Positions 52,224-62,469 of a DNA stretch of 64,000 nt are shown here, piece after piece. The stretch's first letter is position 1; every line of letters starts with the position of its first letter. Where the stretch lies: positions 10,354-74,353 of the forward strand of contig CAYOIZ010000033.1 of the NCBI GenBank assembly GCA_964404165.1. Direction: 5' to 3'. Below the pieces are notes generated by a model. That model saw nothing but the letters and a program-made list of their open reading frames with translations, did not search any database and was not told the DNA's origin. Position numbers and translations under genes: made by a program. This DNA comes from DASYLJ01 sp964404165 (GTDB lineage Bacteria; Desulfobacterota; Binatia; DP-6).

Positions 52224-53302
<1,079 letters not shown>

Positions 53303-53306
<4 letters not shown>

Positions 53307-54424
53307 CTGCTGCGGCGCCGCTTCGTCGCGGTGGTCTTGCGCGGCTCGGCGACCTTGGTCTTGGCCGCCTTCGTCGTCGTGGCCTTCGTCGTCGGTGCCT
53401 TCACCAGCTTGGCGAGCGAGCGGCCCATGGGCGCCCGCGCGACGCCGCGCTCGGTGATGATGGCGGTGATCAGCTCGCTCGGCGTGACGTCGAAGGCCGG
53501 GTTCGCGATCTTGATGCCGCTCGGCGAGATCTGCTTGTCGAACAGGTGCGATATCTCGCGCGGCGAGCGCTCCTCGATGGGAATCTGCTCGCCGCTCGGG
53601 CAGGCCAGGTCGACGGTGGACGTGGGCGCCGCGACGTAGAACGGGATCGCGTGCCGGTGCGCCACGACCGCATGCGTGTACGTGCCGATCTTGTTGGCGA
53701 CGTCGCCGTTGGCAGCGACGCGATCGGCACCGACCACGACGCAGCTGATCTTCCCGCGCTGCATGAAGTGCGCGGCCATGCTGTCGGTGATGAGCGTCAC
53801 CGGGATGCGATCGCGCTTGAGCTCCCAGGCGGTGAGCCGCGCGCCCTGCAGGAACGGCCGCGTCTCGCACGCCACCACCTGGATGCGCTTGCCGGCATCG
53901 CGCGCGGCCCGGATGACGCCGAGGGCGGTGCCGTAGCCCGCGGTGGCGAGCGCACCCGCGTTGCAGTGCGTGAGGATGGTGGCGCCGTCCTCGATGAGCT
54001 CGGCACCGAACTCGCCCATGCGACGGTTGGCCGCGATGTCCTCGTCGTGCATCGCGAGCGCCTCGCCCTCGAGGAGCGTGCGCAGCGTGTCGATGGGGCG
54101 ATGCTGATTGCGCTGGAAGACGCCGCGCATGCGCTCGATGGCCCAGAACAGGTTCACCGCCGTGGGCCGCGTGACCGCGAAGGTGCGGCACAGACGCTCG
54201 AAGTCGCGCTGCAGATCGCCCGGACGCAGCGTGCGCGCCCCCAAGGCGATCCCCATGGCGGCTGCGACCCCGATGGCGGGTGCGCCGCGGATCACCATGT
54301 CCTTGATGGCCTTCGCCACCTCACGGTGGTCGCGATAGACCCGATAGACTTCCCGCGTCGGTAGCAGACGCTGGTCGATCATGACCACGCTGCCGTTCTT
54401 CCATTCGATGGTTCGTACCGCCAT
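53303..54424 (-). CDS. mtnA: methylthioribose-1-phosphate isomerase
   Basis: A 373-residue enzyme of the methionine salvage pathway, homologous to eIF2B subunits. MAVRTIEWKNGSVVMIDQRL, the substrate segment VIRGAPAIGVAAAMG, ILTHCNAGALATAGYGTALG with the catalytic Cys, and the acidic VVVGADRVAANGDVANKIGT are present. The last 30 residues are a Lys/Thr/Ala-rich low-complexity tail absent from typical members. It isomerises 5-methylthioribose-1-phosphate to the ribulose form. The stop overlaps the stop of the GH3 gene by four bases. Confidence 0.96.
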
Positions 54425-54489
54425 GTCTCAGTTCCGGAGGCGAAGTGTACCGGATTCGCTCCGCACGTGACAGCAAATTCCGCGCGGCC

Positions 54490-54518
54490 TTGACGCTCGC
54501 ACAGGCCGCCGCTACAGG
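54490..54518 (+). promoter_or_regulatory. predicted sigma70-type promoter of the SRPBCC/CoA-transferase operon
   Basis: TTGACG (54490-54495), a 17-base spacer and TACAGG (54513-54518) precede the GTG at 54525 by only six bases. Transcription would begin at or next to the start codon, giving a leaderless message. Confidence 0.6.
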
Positions 54519-54524
54519 GCCTGC

Positions 54525-54971
54525 GTGAGCGAGTACTCGCAGACGTATTCGACGACGGTCGCGGGCTCGATCGACGACTGTTTCGCGGTCTTGATCGACT
54601 TCCCCGACTACGTGCGGTGGTCGTCCCCCATCACCACGTGCCGCGTCCTCGAGTCGTACCCCGATGGGCTGCCGAAGCGTGTCGAGTTCGCACTCGACAT
54701 GACGCTCAAGACCATCCGCTACGTCCTCGACTACACCTACGACCGCCCGCACGGCGCGAGCTGGACGCTGGTCGAGGGCGACGTGAAGGACGTCGAGGGC
54801 TCGTATCGCTTCACACCCGAGGGCGACCACGTCACCGCCACCTGCACGCAGGCGATCGATCTCGGTTTCTGGGTGCCCGGTTTCATCCGCAGCACCTTCG
54901 AGAAGAAGGCGCTGCACGACTCCGTCGAGGAGTTCCGCGCCGCGGTCGAGCAGCGTAGCGGCCGCGCGTGA
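54525..54971 (+). CDS. SRPBCC (START/cyclase-like) protein
   Basis: A 148-residue helix-grip fold protein: YSTTVAGSIDDCFAVLIDFP, DYVRWSSPITTCRVLESYPD and the closing helix FEKKALHDSVEEFRAAVEQ are typical of the polyketide cyclase/coenzyme-Q-binding group that binds hydrophobic ligands. It may carry or sense a lipid-like or aromatic acid. The GTG start lies just after a likely promoter with no room for a ribosome site. First gene of a four-gene operon. Confidence 0.83.
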   Translation: MSEYSQTYSTTVAGSIDDCFAVLIDFPDYVRWSSPITTCRVLESYPDGLPKRVEFALDMTLKTIRYVLDYTYDRPHGASWTLVEGDVKDVEGSYRFTPEGDHVTATCTQAIDLGFWVPGFIRSTFEKKALHDSVEEFRAAVEQRSGRA

Positions 54972-56191
54972 GCGCACCGGGGTACTACCCGAGCCCGTGG
55001 CCCGGCGAAGACGGCGGGCCGACGCGGCAGGCCGCACCCGACGGCCCCGGTCTCGGGCTGCGTCCCGGCGAATCGCTCGCCGTCACCGCACGCCCGGCGC
55101 CGGGCGCCACCATGGTCGTGCTGCGCGCGCCCGGCGAGGTCTTCCTCACCGGCCAGACCTTCGGCCCCGACGCCGAGGCGTGGGTCGAGCGCCTCGACCC
55201 GACGACCCTCGCCCCGTTCGCGCGCTCGCCCTCGCTGGCCGCGGGACCCTGGTGGCCGGGCGGCATCGTCGCGCACGCCAACGGCTCCCTCTACGTGACG
55301 TGCGGGCGCTGGTGTCATCGCCTCGACACCGACTGCCAGCCGCTCGCGAGCCGCGCGCTGCCGCAGGCGCGTCCCTACAACTCGCTGGTCGTCCTGCCCG
55401 ACGGCGTGCTCGTCATGAAGGACTTCATCCGTGACGGCAGCGACCGCTCGCGCCTCGTCGTGCTCGAGCCCGAGCGTCTCGAGCCGCTCGGTCCCGAGAT
55501 CGAGATGCCCGAGGCCTCGATCGCGCGTCTGAGCGCCGACGGCTCCACCGTCTACGTCGTCGGCGAGCACACCGCGTTCCGCTACCACTGGGACGGCGCC
55601 TGCCTCGTGTACGACAGGGACTGGCGCGTTCCCTATCGCTGCTTCGTCGACCAGTCGTACGGCTGGGATCCGGTGCTCGCCGGCGAGCACATCTGGTTCA
55701 TGGACAACGGCGATCATCGCTTCAACGGCACGATGCGCGGCGCCGGCGTCGCCACCGGCCCGGTGCATCTCGTACGCGCCTCGCTCGCCACCGGCGACTT
55801 CGAGCTGGTGCCGGTGAGCGACCTGCCGGCGGGCGCCATCACGAACCCGCCGATCTACGACCCCGAGCGCCGCATCGCGGTGGCGTACGACTCGGCCAAC
55901 GGCATCCTGGCGGCGTTCCGCTTCACCGACGGCCGGCTCGTGCCGCTGTGGTCGCGTCACTACGGCACCGCGAGCCACCTGCTCCGCTACCCGGATACCG
56001 GCGAGCTCGTCGTCAACGACCACGGCGACGGCGGCGACGACGTGGTCGTGGTCGACATCGAGAGCGGCGTGGAGCGCGCCCGCGCCGCCACCACGAGCCC
56101 GATCCAGTCGGTGGTGTTCCCCGCCGCCGGCTTCGGTCGCGACTTCTGGTACACCTCCTTCGCCTGCGTCGCCCACGTCACCGTGGAGTGA
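54968..56191 (+). CDS. beta-propeller protein of unknown function, 407 aa
   Basis: The GTG at 54968 overlaps the preceding stop (GTGA). There is no signal peptide. The chain shows repeated beta blades with PQQ/SMP-30-like phrasing: ANGSLYVTCGRWCHRLDTDC, LPDGVLVMKDFIRDGSD, ARLSADGSTVYVVGEHTAFR, AGAITNPPIYDPERRIAVAY and GELVVNDHGDGGDDVVVVDI. No metal-binding Glu/Asn set of lactonases is obvious. Placed between a ligand-binding protein and two CoA-transferases, it may bind or process the same substrate; this is inference. Confidence 0.8.
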   Translation: MSAPGYYPSPWPGEDGGPTRQAAPDGPGLGLRPGESLAVTARPAPGATMVVLRAPGEVFLTGQTFGPDAEAWVERLDPTTLAPFARSPSLAAGPWWPGGIVAHANGSLYVTCGRWCHRLDTDCQPLASRALPQARPYNSLVVLPDGVLVMKDFIRDGSDRSRLVVLEPERLEPLGPEIEMPEASIARLSADGSTVYVVGEHTAFRYHWDGACLVYDRDWRVPYRCFVDQSYGWDPVLAGEHIWFMDNGDHRFNGTMRGAGVATGPVHLVRASLATGDFELVPVSDLPAGAITNPPIYDPERRIAVAYDSANGILAAFRFTDGRLVPLWSRHYGTASHLLRYPDTGELVVNDHGDGGDDVVVVDIESGVERARAATTSPIQSVVFPAAGFGRDFWYTSFACVAHVTVE

Positions 56192-56197
56192 TGCGCG

Positions 56198-57418
56198 ATG
56201 CTCTCCCCCTATCGCGTCCTCGACTGCACCAACGCGCGCGGGCTGCTGTGCGGGCAGATGCTCGCCGATCTCGGCGCCGACGTCATCGCGGTCGAGCCGC
56301 CGGGCGGATCGCCGGCGCGACGGCTGGGGCCGTTCGCGGACGACGTCGTCGATCCCGACCGCTCACTGGTGTGGTGGTCGTACGCGCGCAACAAGCGCAG
56401 CATCACCCTCGACCTCGATCGTCCCGAGGGACGCGACGTCTTTCGTCGGCTCGCCGCCGGCGCGCACTTCGTCGTCGAATCCGAGGATCCCGGCGTCATG
56501 CCGGGGCGCGATCTCGGTCCCGCGTCGCTCGACCCGTCACTGGTGTACGTCTCGATCACGCCGTGGGGCCAGACCGGGCCGAAGGCGCACTGGGCCGACG
56601 CCGACCTCGTGCTGCTCGCCGCCGGCGGCCCGCTCGTCCTCACCGGCGACGACGACCGGCCGCCGGTGCGCCTCCCCGTCCCGCAGGCGTATCTGCACGC
56701 CAGCGCCGACGCCGCGGTGGGCGCGCTGATCGCGCACCACGAGCGCCAGCGCTCCGGACGCGGGCAGCACGTCGACGTCTCGGCGCAGCAGTCCGTCGCA
56801 CAGGCGACGCAGTCGTACATCCTCTGCGCCGCCCTCGGCGCCCCCGAGGTACGTCGCACCGCCGGCGGTCTCAAGAACGGCCCGCTGACGCTGCGCCTGC
56901 TCTTCCCGGCCAGCGACGGCCACGTCGCCATCACGTTCCTGTTCGGCTCCGCCATCGGCCCCTTCTCGCGTCGCCTGATGGAGTATCTCTACGAGCAGGG
57001 CGCCTGCGACGCGGCGACGCGTGACAAGAACTGGCTCGAGTACACGCAGCTGCTCCTGAGCGGCGCCGAGCCGCTCGAGGAGTTCGAGCGGGTGAAGCGC
57101 GTCGTCGAGGCGTTCACGCGCTCGCGCACGAAGGCGGAGCTGCTGGCTGCCGCCCTCGAGCGCGGGCTCGTCATGGCACCGGTGTCGACGATCGACGAGG
57201 TGGTGGCGAGCCCGCAGCTCGCGGCGCGCGACTACTGGCAGCCGATGCTGCATCCCGAGCTCGGGCGCACCGTGACGTATCCGGGGCCGTTCGCGAAGTT
57301 CAGCGCCGCCCCGCTGCGCTGGCGCCGGCGGCCGCCGACCGTCGGCGAGCACAACGCCGAGGTCTACGCCGAGCTCGGCCTCGACGCCGGCGACCTCCGT
57401 CGCCGCGGAGTGATCTAG
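56198..57418 (+). CDS. CaiB/BaiF (class III) CoA-transferase, likely non-catalytic subunit
   Basis: A 406-residue CoA-transferase III fold: VLDCTNARGLLCGQMLADLG, ADVIAVEPPGGS, NKRSITLDLDRPEGRDVFRR, VYVSITPWGQTGPKAHWADA and GRGQHVDVSAQQ. In the segment LPVPQAYLHASADAAVGALI, the catalytic Asp that attacks the CoA thioester appears to be missing when it is lined up with the partner (AYTDYVSPRY). In benzylsuccinate CoA-transferase (BbsEF) one subunit also lacks it. Hence this is probably the structural subunit of a heteromer with the next gene, 3 bases downstream. Confidence 0.85.
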   Translation: MLSPYRVLDCTNARGLLCGQMLADLGADVIAVEPPGGSPARRLGPFADDVVDPDRSLVWWSYARNKRSITLDLDRPEGRDVFRRLAAGAHFVVESEDPGVMPGRDLGPASLDPSLVYVSITPWGQTGPKAHWADADLVLLAAGGPLVLTGDDDRPPVRLPVPQAYLHASADAAVGALIAHHERQRSGRGQHVDVSAQQSVAQATQSYILCAALGAPEVRRTAGGLKNGPLTLRLLFPASDGHVAITFLFGSAIGPFSRRLMEYLYEQGACDAATRDKNWLEYTQLLLSGAEPLEEFERVKRVVEAFTRSRTKAELLAAALERGLVMAPVSTIDEVVASPQLAARDYWQPMLHPELGRTVTYPGPFAKFSAAPLRWRRRPPTVGEHNAEVYAELGLDAGDLRRRGVI

Positions 57419-57421
57419 GCG

Positions 57422-58630
57422 ATGCTCCCGCTCGACGACGTCACGGTCCTCGACTTCATGTGGGTCATGGCCGGGCCCACCGCGACCCGCGTGCTCGCCG
57501 ACTACGGCGCGCAGGTGGTGCGCATCGAATCCACGCGCCGCATCGACACCGCGCGCACGCTGGCGCCGTACCACGGCGGCGTTCCCGGGCCGGAGAGCTC
57601 GGGCATCTTCCAGAACCTCAACGTCGGCAAGCGCATGCTGACGCTCGATCCGAGCCGGCCCGAGGGACGCGAGGTCGTGCTCGACCTGGTGCGCTGGGCC
57701 GACGTCGTCACCGAGTCGTTCTCACCGAAGGCGATGCGCGGCTTCGGGCTCGGCTACGACGCGCTCCGCGCCGTGAAGCCCGACGTCATCATGCTGAGCT
57801 CGTGCCTGATGGGCCAGACGGGACCGCTGGCCTCGTTCGCCGGCTACGGCAATCTGGCGGCGGCCATCTCGGGCTTCTCGAACCTCGGCGGCTGGCCCGA
57901 TCGTCCGCCCGCCGGCCCGTTCAGCGCCTACACCGACTACGTCTCGCCGCGCTACATCACCGCCGCGATCCTGGCCGCGCTCGAGTACCGGCGACGCACC
58001 GGCAAAGGCCAGCACATCGACCTGTCGCAGGCCGAGGCGTCGCTCCACTTCCTCGGCCCGGCGCTGCTCGACTACACGGTCAACGGCCGCGTCGCCGGAC
58101 GCGTCGGCAACCGGGATCGCGATCTGGTCCCGCACGGCGTGTATCCGGCGGCCGGCACCGACCGCTGGGTGGCGATCGTCGTCGACGGCGACGCGCAGTG
58201 GCGCGCGCTGTGCGAGGCCATGGCGCAGCCCGCGCTCGCCGACGACGCGCGGTTCGCCACCGTCGCCGATCGGCACGCGCACACCGAGTCCCTCGACGCG
58301 ACGGTGGCCGCCTGGACGTCGGCGCGCGACATGCACGACACGGAGGCGCTGCTGCAGGCGCGCGGCATCGCCGCCAGCGCCGTGCAGAACTCGGGCGAGC
58401 TGGTCGCCGACCCGCAGCTGCTGCACCGCGAACACTTCCAGCAGATCCCGCATGCGATCCACGGCACGACGACGATCGAAACCTCGCGCTTCCATCTCTC
58501 GCGCACCCCGGCCCACATCACCGGCCCGGCCCCGACGTACGGCCAGGACACGCACGCGATCCTCACCGAGGTCCTCGGCTACGACGACGACCGCGTCACC
58601 GCGCTCGTCACCGCCGGCGTGCTGGAATAG
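57422..58630 (+). CDS. CaiB/BaiF (class III) CoA-transferase, catalytic subunit
   Basis: A 402-residue CoA-transferase III protein. VLDFMWVMAGPTATRVLADY, QVVRIESTRR, NVGKRMLTLDPSRPEGREVV, MLSSCLMGQTGPLASFAGYG and the segment PFSAYTDYVSPRYITAAILA with the catalytic Asp are all present. GKGQHIDLSQAEA and RIVPHGVYP-like CoA contacts (DLVPHGVYPAAGTD) follow. It moves CoA between carboxylic acids, activating a substrate for beta-oxidation-like breakdown. Last gene of the four-gene operon. Confidence 0.9.
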   Translation: MLPLDDVTVLDFMWVMAGPTATRVLADYGAQVVRIESTRRIDTARTLAPYHGGVPGPESSGIFQNLNVGKRMLTLDPSRPEGREVVLDLVRWADVVTESFSPKAMRGFGLGYDALRAVKPDVIMLSSCLMGQTGPLASFAGYGNLAAAISGFSNLGGWPDRPPAGPFSAYTDYVSPRYITAAILAALEYRRRTGKGQHIDLSQAEASLHFLGPALLDYTVNGRVAGRVGNRDRDLVPHGVYPAAGTDRWVAIVVDGDAQWRALCEAMAQPALADDARFATVADRHAHTESLDATVAAWTSARDMHDTEALLQARGIAASAVQNSGELVADPQLLHREHFQQIPHAIHGTTTIETSRFHLSRTPAHITGPAPTYGQDTHAILTEVLGYDDDRVTALVTAGVLE

Positions 58631-58636
58631 CGCGCG

Positions 58637-60445
58637 TCAGCCGACGGCGCGCTCGGCCCACGCGGCCGTGGCCCAGCCGAGACGGTCGAGCCAGCGCGTG
58701 GTGAGGATCAGCGCCCACAGGCGCGCGCCGTGGTCGCGCACGCCGCTCGCATGCTCGGCCCGGAGCCGTGCCACGGCTTCGGGACGGAACAGCCCCTGCG
58801 CATGCACGCGCGCCGGCGACAGCGTGTCCTCGAGGACGTCGCGCAGTGAGCCGCTGGCCCACGTCTCCGCCGTGGGCAGCAGGGGACGGTGCGCCTGGCG
58901 GCCGACCGCCGACGGCAACAGCCCCGCCAGGGCACGGCGCAGCAGCAGCTGGCGCTGGCTCGGCGTGCCGCGTCGCTCGGGCGGCATGCTGGCGACGACC
59001 TGCGCCAGGCGGTGATCTGCGAACGGGAAGCGCAGATCGATGCCGCGCACGGCCGCGTCCGCGTGCAGCGCGGTGAGCTGCGGCAGGCGCAGGTGGAGTG
59101 CCACGTGATGGATGGCGTCGAGCGGGTTCGACGCGCCGGCCGCCATGGCGTCGGCGAAGAGCCCGGCGAGCAGTTCCTCGGCGCTGCTCTCGCCGACGAG
59201 CGCCAACGCGTCGGGCGTGTAGAGCTCGGCGCGGTCCTCGGGTGGAAAGAGGCTGGCCTGCCGCGCATAGAACGCCACCGGTGCGAGGGGTGCGAGGCCG
59301 ACGAGCCACCCCACCTGTCCGTCGGGCACCATGCGCGCCCACACCTCGGCCGCTTCCCGCACCACGCCCGGCAGCCGCTGATAGCGCGCGACCGCGAGCC
59401 AGGCGCGGAAGACCGACGCGCCGCCGAGCACCTCCTCGCCGCCATGCCCCGCGAGCGCCACCGACCGACGTCCACCGGCCGTGGCGAGCGCCGGACCGAG
59501 CAGCACCGCGTCGAGGCTCCCGGCGGGGCCACCGTGCGTCGCGAGGGCCTCGTCGACGACCTCCGTCCAGTCGATGGCGCCGTCGACGACGACGTGCTCC
59601 ACACCGGCACGGGCGGCGAGACGCGCGGCGGCGCGCACTTCGCGCTCACGACCACCGACGGTGACGGCGCGCACCGGGGGCTGGCGCTCGGCCACCGACG
59701 CCACCAGGATCGCCGCCGCGTCGAGCCCGCCGGAGAGCAGCAGGCTGCTCATGCTGCCGGCCTGCCGCATCGCCAGCGATTCGAGCAGGCGCTGGCGCAC
59801 CAACCCCGCCCCGTCGGCGCGCAACAGACGGCGTTCGGGAAAGGCGAGATGCCAGTAACGCTGCTGGCGCAGCCGCCCCTCGTCCCACACCAGCAGCTCG
59901 CCGGGTCGTACCTGACGCACCGCCGGATAGACCGTGGCGGTTCCCGGAACGCAGCCGAGCGTGAGGAAGGCGTCGAGCGCGCGCGCGTCCCAGGCGGTGG
60001 AGACGCCCGGCAGCCGCAGCAACGGCGCCAGCGTGGACGACGCCCCGAGCCGCGCACCGTCGTGGGCGACGTAGAGCGGCATCATCCCGAGCTGGTCGCG
60101 TATCAGGAGCAGCTGGCTCCGGCGTCCGTCCCAGATGCAGGCCGCGAACGCGCCGCGCAGCGCCGTCATGCCCTGGGCGCCGCGCTCCTCGTACAGCCGC
60201 AGGACGACCTGGGCCTCGTCGATGCGGCCGCCCTCCTCGGCCGGCGCCATGCCGCTGGCCAGCTCGCGCCGGTTGTAGAGCACGCCGGTGACGAGGACGC
60301 GGCGCTGGCCGCTGGCGCTGACCGCCATCGTGGTGGCCGCACCGCCGCGCAACGGCGACAGCATGACCGGTGCGCCACTGGCGCTGGTGCCGCTCCAGGC
60401 TCCGGGCCGGGGCGGGCCGTCCGACCAGCCGATGAGTGCGAGCAC
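58637..60445 (-). CDS. asparagine synthase-like protein lacking the glutaminase Cys
   Basis: A 602-residue protein starting at the GTG at 60445, 5 bases after the heparinase-like stop. The N-terminal glutamine amidotransferase-like domain starts (M)LALIGWSDG where active enzymes have MCGI; the nucleophilic Cys2 is missing, so glutamine use is unlikely. The synthetase half has a PP-loop LLLSGGLDAAAIL (normally SGGLDS), GHGGEEVLGG and DLRFPFADHRLAQVV. In exopolysaccharide clusters of the exosortase type such AsnB-like proteins modify sugars or peptides by amidation. With the heparinase-like partner next to it, a polysaccharide role is likely. Confidence 0.88.
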   Translation of the reverse strand: MLALIGWSDGPPRPGAWSGTSASGAPVMLSPLRGGAATTMAVSASGQRRVLVTGVLYNRRELASGMAPAEEGGRIDEAQVVLRLYEERGAQGMTALRGAFAACIWDGRRSQLLLIRDQLGMMPLYVAHDGARLGASSTLAPLLRLPGVSTAWDARALDAFLTLGCVPGTATVYPAVRQVRPGELLVWDEGRLRQQRYWHLAFPERRLLRADGAGLVRQRLLESLAMRQAGSMSSLLLSGGLDAAAILVASVAERQPPVRAVTVGGREREVRAAARLAARAGVEHVVVDGAIDWTEVVDEALATHGGPAGSLDAVLLGPALATAGGRRSVALAGHGGEEVLGGASVFRAWLAVARYQRLPGVVREAAEVWARMVPDGQVGWLVGLAPLAPVAFYARQASLFPPEDRAELYTPDALALVGESSAEELLAGLFADAMAAGASNPLDAIHHVALHLRLPQLTALHADAAVRGIDLRFPFADHRLAQVVASMPPERRGTPSQRQLLLRRALAGLLPSAVGRQAHRPLLPTAETWASGSLRDVLEDTLSPARVHAQGLFRPEAVARLRAEHASGVRDHGARLWALILTTRWLDRLGWATAAWAERAVG

Positions 60446-60450
60446 CGGGC

Positions 60451-62382
60451 CTACGAGCTCACGACGAGCTCGACCTCGTTCTGCACGACGGTGAGGAGGT
60501 ACTCGCGCGCGCCCACGCGGAGCGAGGCCCGCAGCTGGAACGCGTCGCGCTCGAAGGCGAGCTCGGCGGCCTCGGTGTTGCGTGGCAGCAGCGCGTAGCC
60601 GGAGACGAGCGGCAGCGTGCCGCGGGTGGCGAGCGCGATGGTGGGGGCCGGCCGGAAGCTGCCGGGCGCCACGCCGTGCCAGCCCTGCGGCCGCGGTCCG
60701 TCGACGCCCGTGCTGAGCCGCACCTCGTCGGCACCGGCGAAGATCACCGACACCCAGGCCCGCTCGTCGATACCGGCGATGAAGCGCGGGTGCCCCTCGC
60801 ACACGGCCTTCACGCGCGTCTCCGGGTGCAGGTGCACCAGCGACTCGCCTTCCCACAGCCCGGTGCCGTCGAGCTCGTCGCAGACGATCCAGAAGCGGCC
60901 GGGCAGACAGAAGACGCAGCGACGGTGACGCACCTCGGCCACGGCGTGGTCGATGCCGGAGAAGAACACGAGGCCGTCACGCACGGCCCAGTGCGTCTCG
61001 CTCTCGACGCCGGGGGTGCGCATCGGCGTGGCGGTGGCGGCCGTGCGCCCGATGAGGACGTTGCGCGCGCGCGGGCTGGCGGCATAGGCCGCGAGCCCGT
61101 GCTGCGGGTCGGCCGGCGCCCCCGGGCCGACGATGAGCTGCCGTCCGCCGACGGAGAGCTCGTACGGGAACCCGCCGGCCGCCCCCTCGACGCGCGGCGT
61201 GCCACCGTCGAGGAACATGGCGTCGCCGGTGCCGCCCGCGAGCACGTAGTAGCCGGTGCGACGCAGCGCCCGCGATTCGACGGGAAGCGGGCCGCGCGGC
61301 AACGACGCGTAGACGCGCCGTCCGCTCTCGCCCGCGACCAGCAGCGGCCACACGCCGGGCAGCTCCCCCGGCAACGCGAACGCCGACTCGTGCAGGACGA
61401 CCGCCGCGGTGGCGAGGATCTCGCGCGGCGGGCGCACCTCGACCGGGGTGCCGGCGAGCAGCGGCAGCGTGCCGTCGGGGTGCAGCAGGCGGGCCAGGAA
61501 GTCGGCCATGCCCTTGATGCGCTTGCGGCCCCACATCGGCACGTCGTCGTTGCTGGCGCGCAGGATGGCGAGCACCTCGAGGTACTCGGTGAGCACGAAC
61601 GCATGCCACGCCGGGCAGCGGTCGCGATGGCCGCCGTCCTCGTGGACCTGCTCCCGGAGCTGGGCCCAGAGCAGCGCCGTGCCGGCGTCGAGCCACTCAC
61701 GGGCCTCCATCCCGTCGAAGAAGCGGCCGGCCATGAAGAGCGCGCGGCCGACCGCGACGAGCGACGGCTCGGACGGCTGTCGGGGTGCCGCCACGGCGAG
61801 CCCGACGGCATCGGCGTAGAGGGTGTCGAGGAGCGCGCGGCGCGCATGCGGATCGGCACGCAGCTCGGCCGCGAAGCAGGCGTGCAGGTGGATCAGGCTG
61901 ACGATCCGCCGCGCCTGCGCGGCCACGTTGCTGCCGGGACGTCCGGAGGTGAGCCAGGCGTTCAGCAGGCCGGTGGCGGCGTGCCAGTAGGCGAGCCGCT
62001 CGTCGGGCGACGCAGCGAGGGCGGCGGCGATGCCGAGCGCCACCACGTCGTCGAGACCCTGGAGCGCGGTACGCCACGCTTCGGAGGTGCCGCGCGGGCT
62101 CCAGTCGATGGCGTCGTCGAACGTGACGGTGTGGCCGAGATACGTGAAACGTCCGTCACGCACCGCGGCCGCGCGCGCGAGCAACGGCGCCGCCCCGAGA
62201 CGATGCTCCGGCCCGACCTGCGCCAGACCCGGCAGGAAGGGTTGTCCGAAGCGAACGCGCGGCTCGGGCTTCTTGCCCCATCCCCGCACCAACAGCGCGG
62301 ACCGAAGTCGCGCCTGGATGCCCGAAGGGCCACCCGCGGCACGCTCGGTGCGCGGGACCGGCAGCTGTCCAAGCTGAGCCAC
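60451..62382 (-). CDS. heparinase II/III-like polysaccharide lyase
   Basis: A 643-residue protein. The GTG at 62382 has GGGGAGG upstream and is preferred over an ATG at 62427. The N-terminal toroid of helices includes FDDAIDWSPRGTSEAWRTAL, QVHEDGGHRDRCPAWHAFVL and LHPDGTLPLLAGTPVE. The C-terminal beta-sandwich of the heparinase II/III type starts near YYVLAGGTGDAMFLDGG and includes GIDHAVAEVRHRRCVFC and FWIVCDELDG. No clear signal peptide is seen. Such proteins accompany AsnB-like proteins in exopolysaccharide loci. Confidence 0.87.
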   Translation of the reverse strand: MAQLGQLPVPRTERAAGGPSGIQARLRSALLVRGWGKKPEPRVRFGQPFLPGLAQVGPEHRLGAAPLLARAAAVRDGRFTYLGHTVTFDDAIDWSPRGTSEAWRTALQGLDDVVALGIAAALAASPDERLAYWHAATGLLNAWLTSGRPGSNVAAQARRIVSLIHLHACFAAELRADPHARRALLDTLYADAVGLAVAAPRQPSEPSLVAVGRALFMAGRFFDGMEAREWLDAGTALLWAQLREQVHEDGGHRDRCPAWHAFVLTEYLEVLAILRASNDDVPMWGRKRIKGMADFLARLLHPDGTLPLLAGTPVEVRPPREILATAAVVLHESAFALPGELPGVWPLLVAGESGRRVYASLPRGPLPVESRALRRTGYYVLAGGTGDAMFLDGGTPRVEGAAGGFPYELSVGGRQLIVGPGAPADPQHGLAAYAASPRARNVLIGRTAATATPMRTPGVESETHWAVRDGLVFFSGIDHAVAEVRHRRCVFCLPGRFWIVCDELDGTGLWEGESLVHLHPETRVKAVCEGHPRFIAGIDERAWVSVIFAGADEVRLSTGVDGPRPQGWHGVAPGSFRPAPTIALATRGTLPLVSGYALLPRNTEAAELAFERDAFQLRASLRVGAREYLLTVVQNEVELVVSS

Positions 62383-62469
62383 TCCACCACCTCCCCGACA
62401 ACGAAGACGGCCCGTACTGTAGCGCACGCGTCACGGGCCGTCGACAGCGCCGAGCGAATTTTCCGCAGA

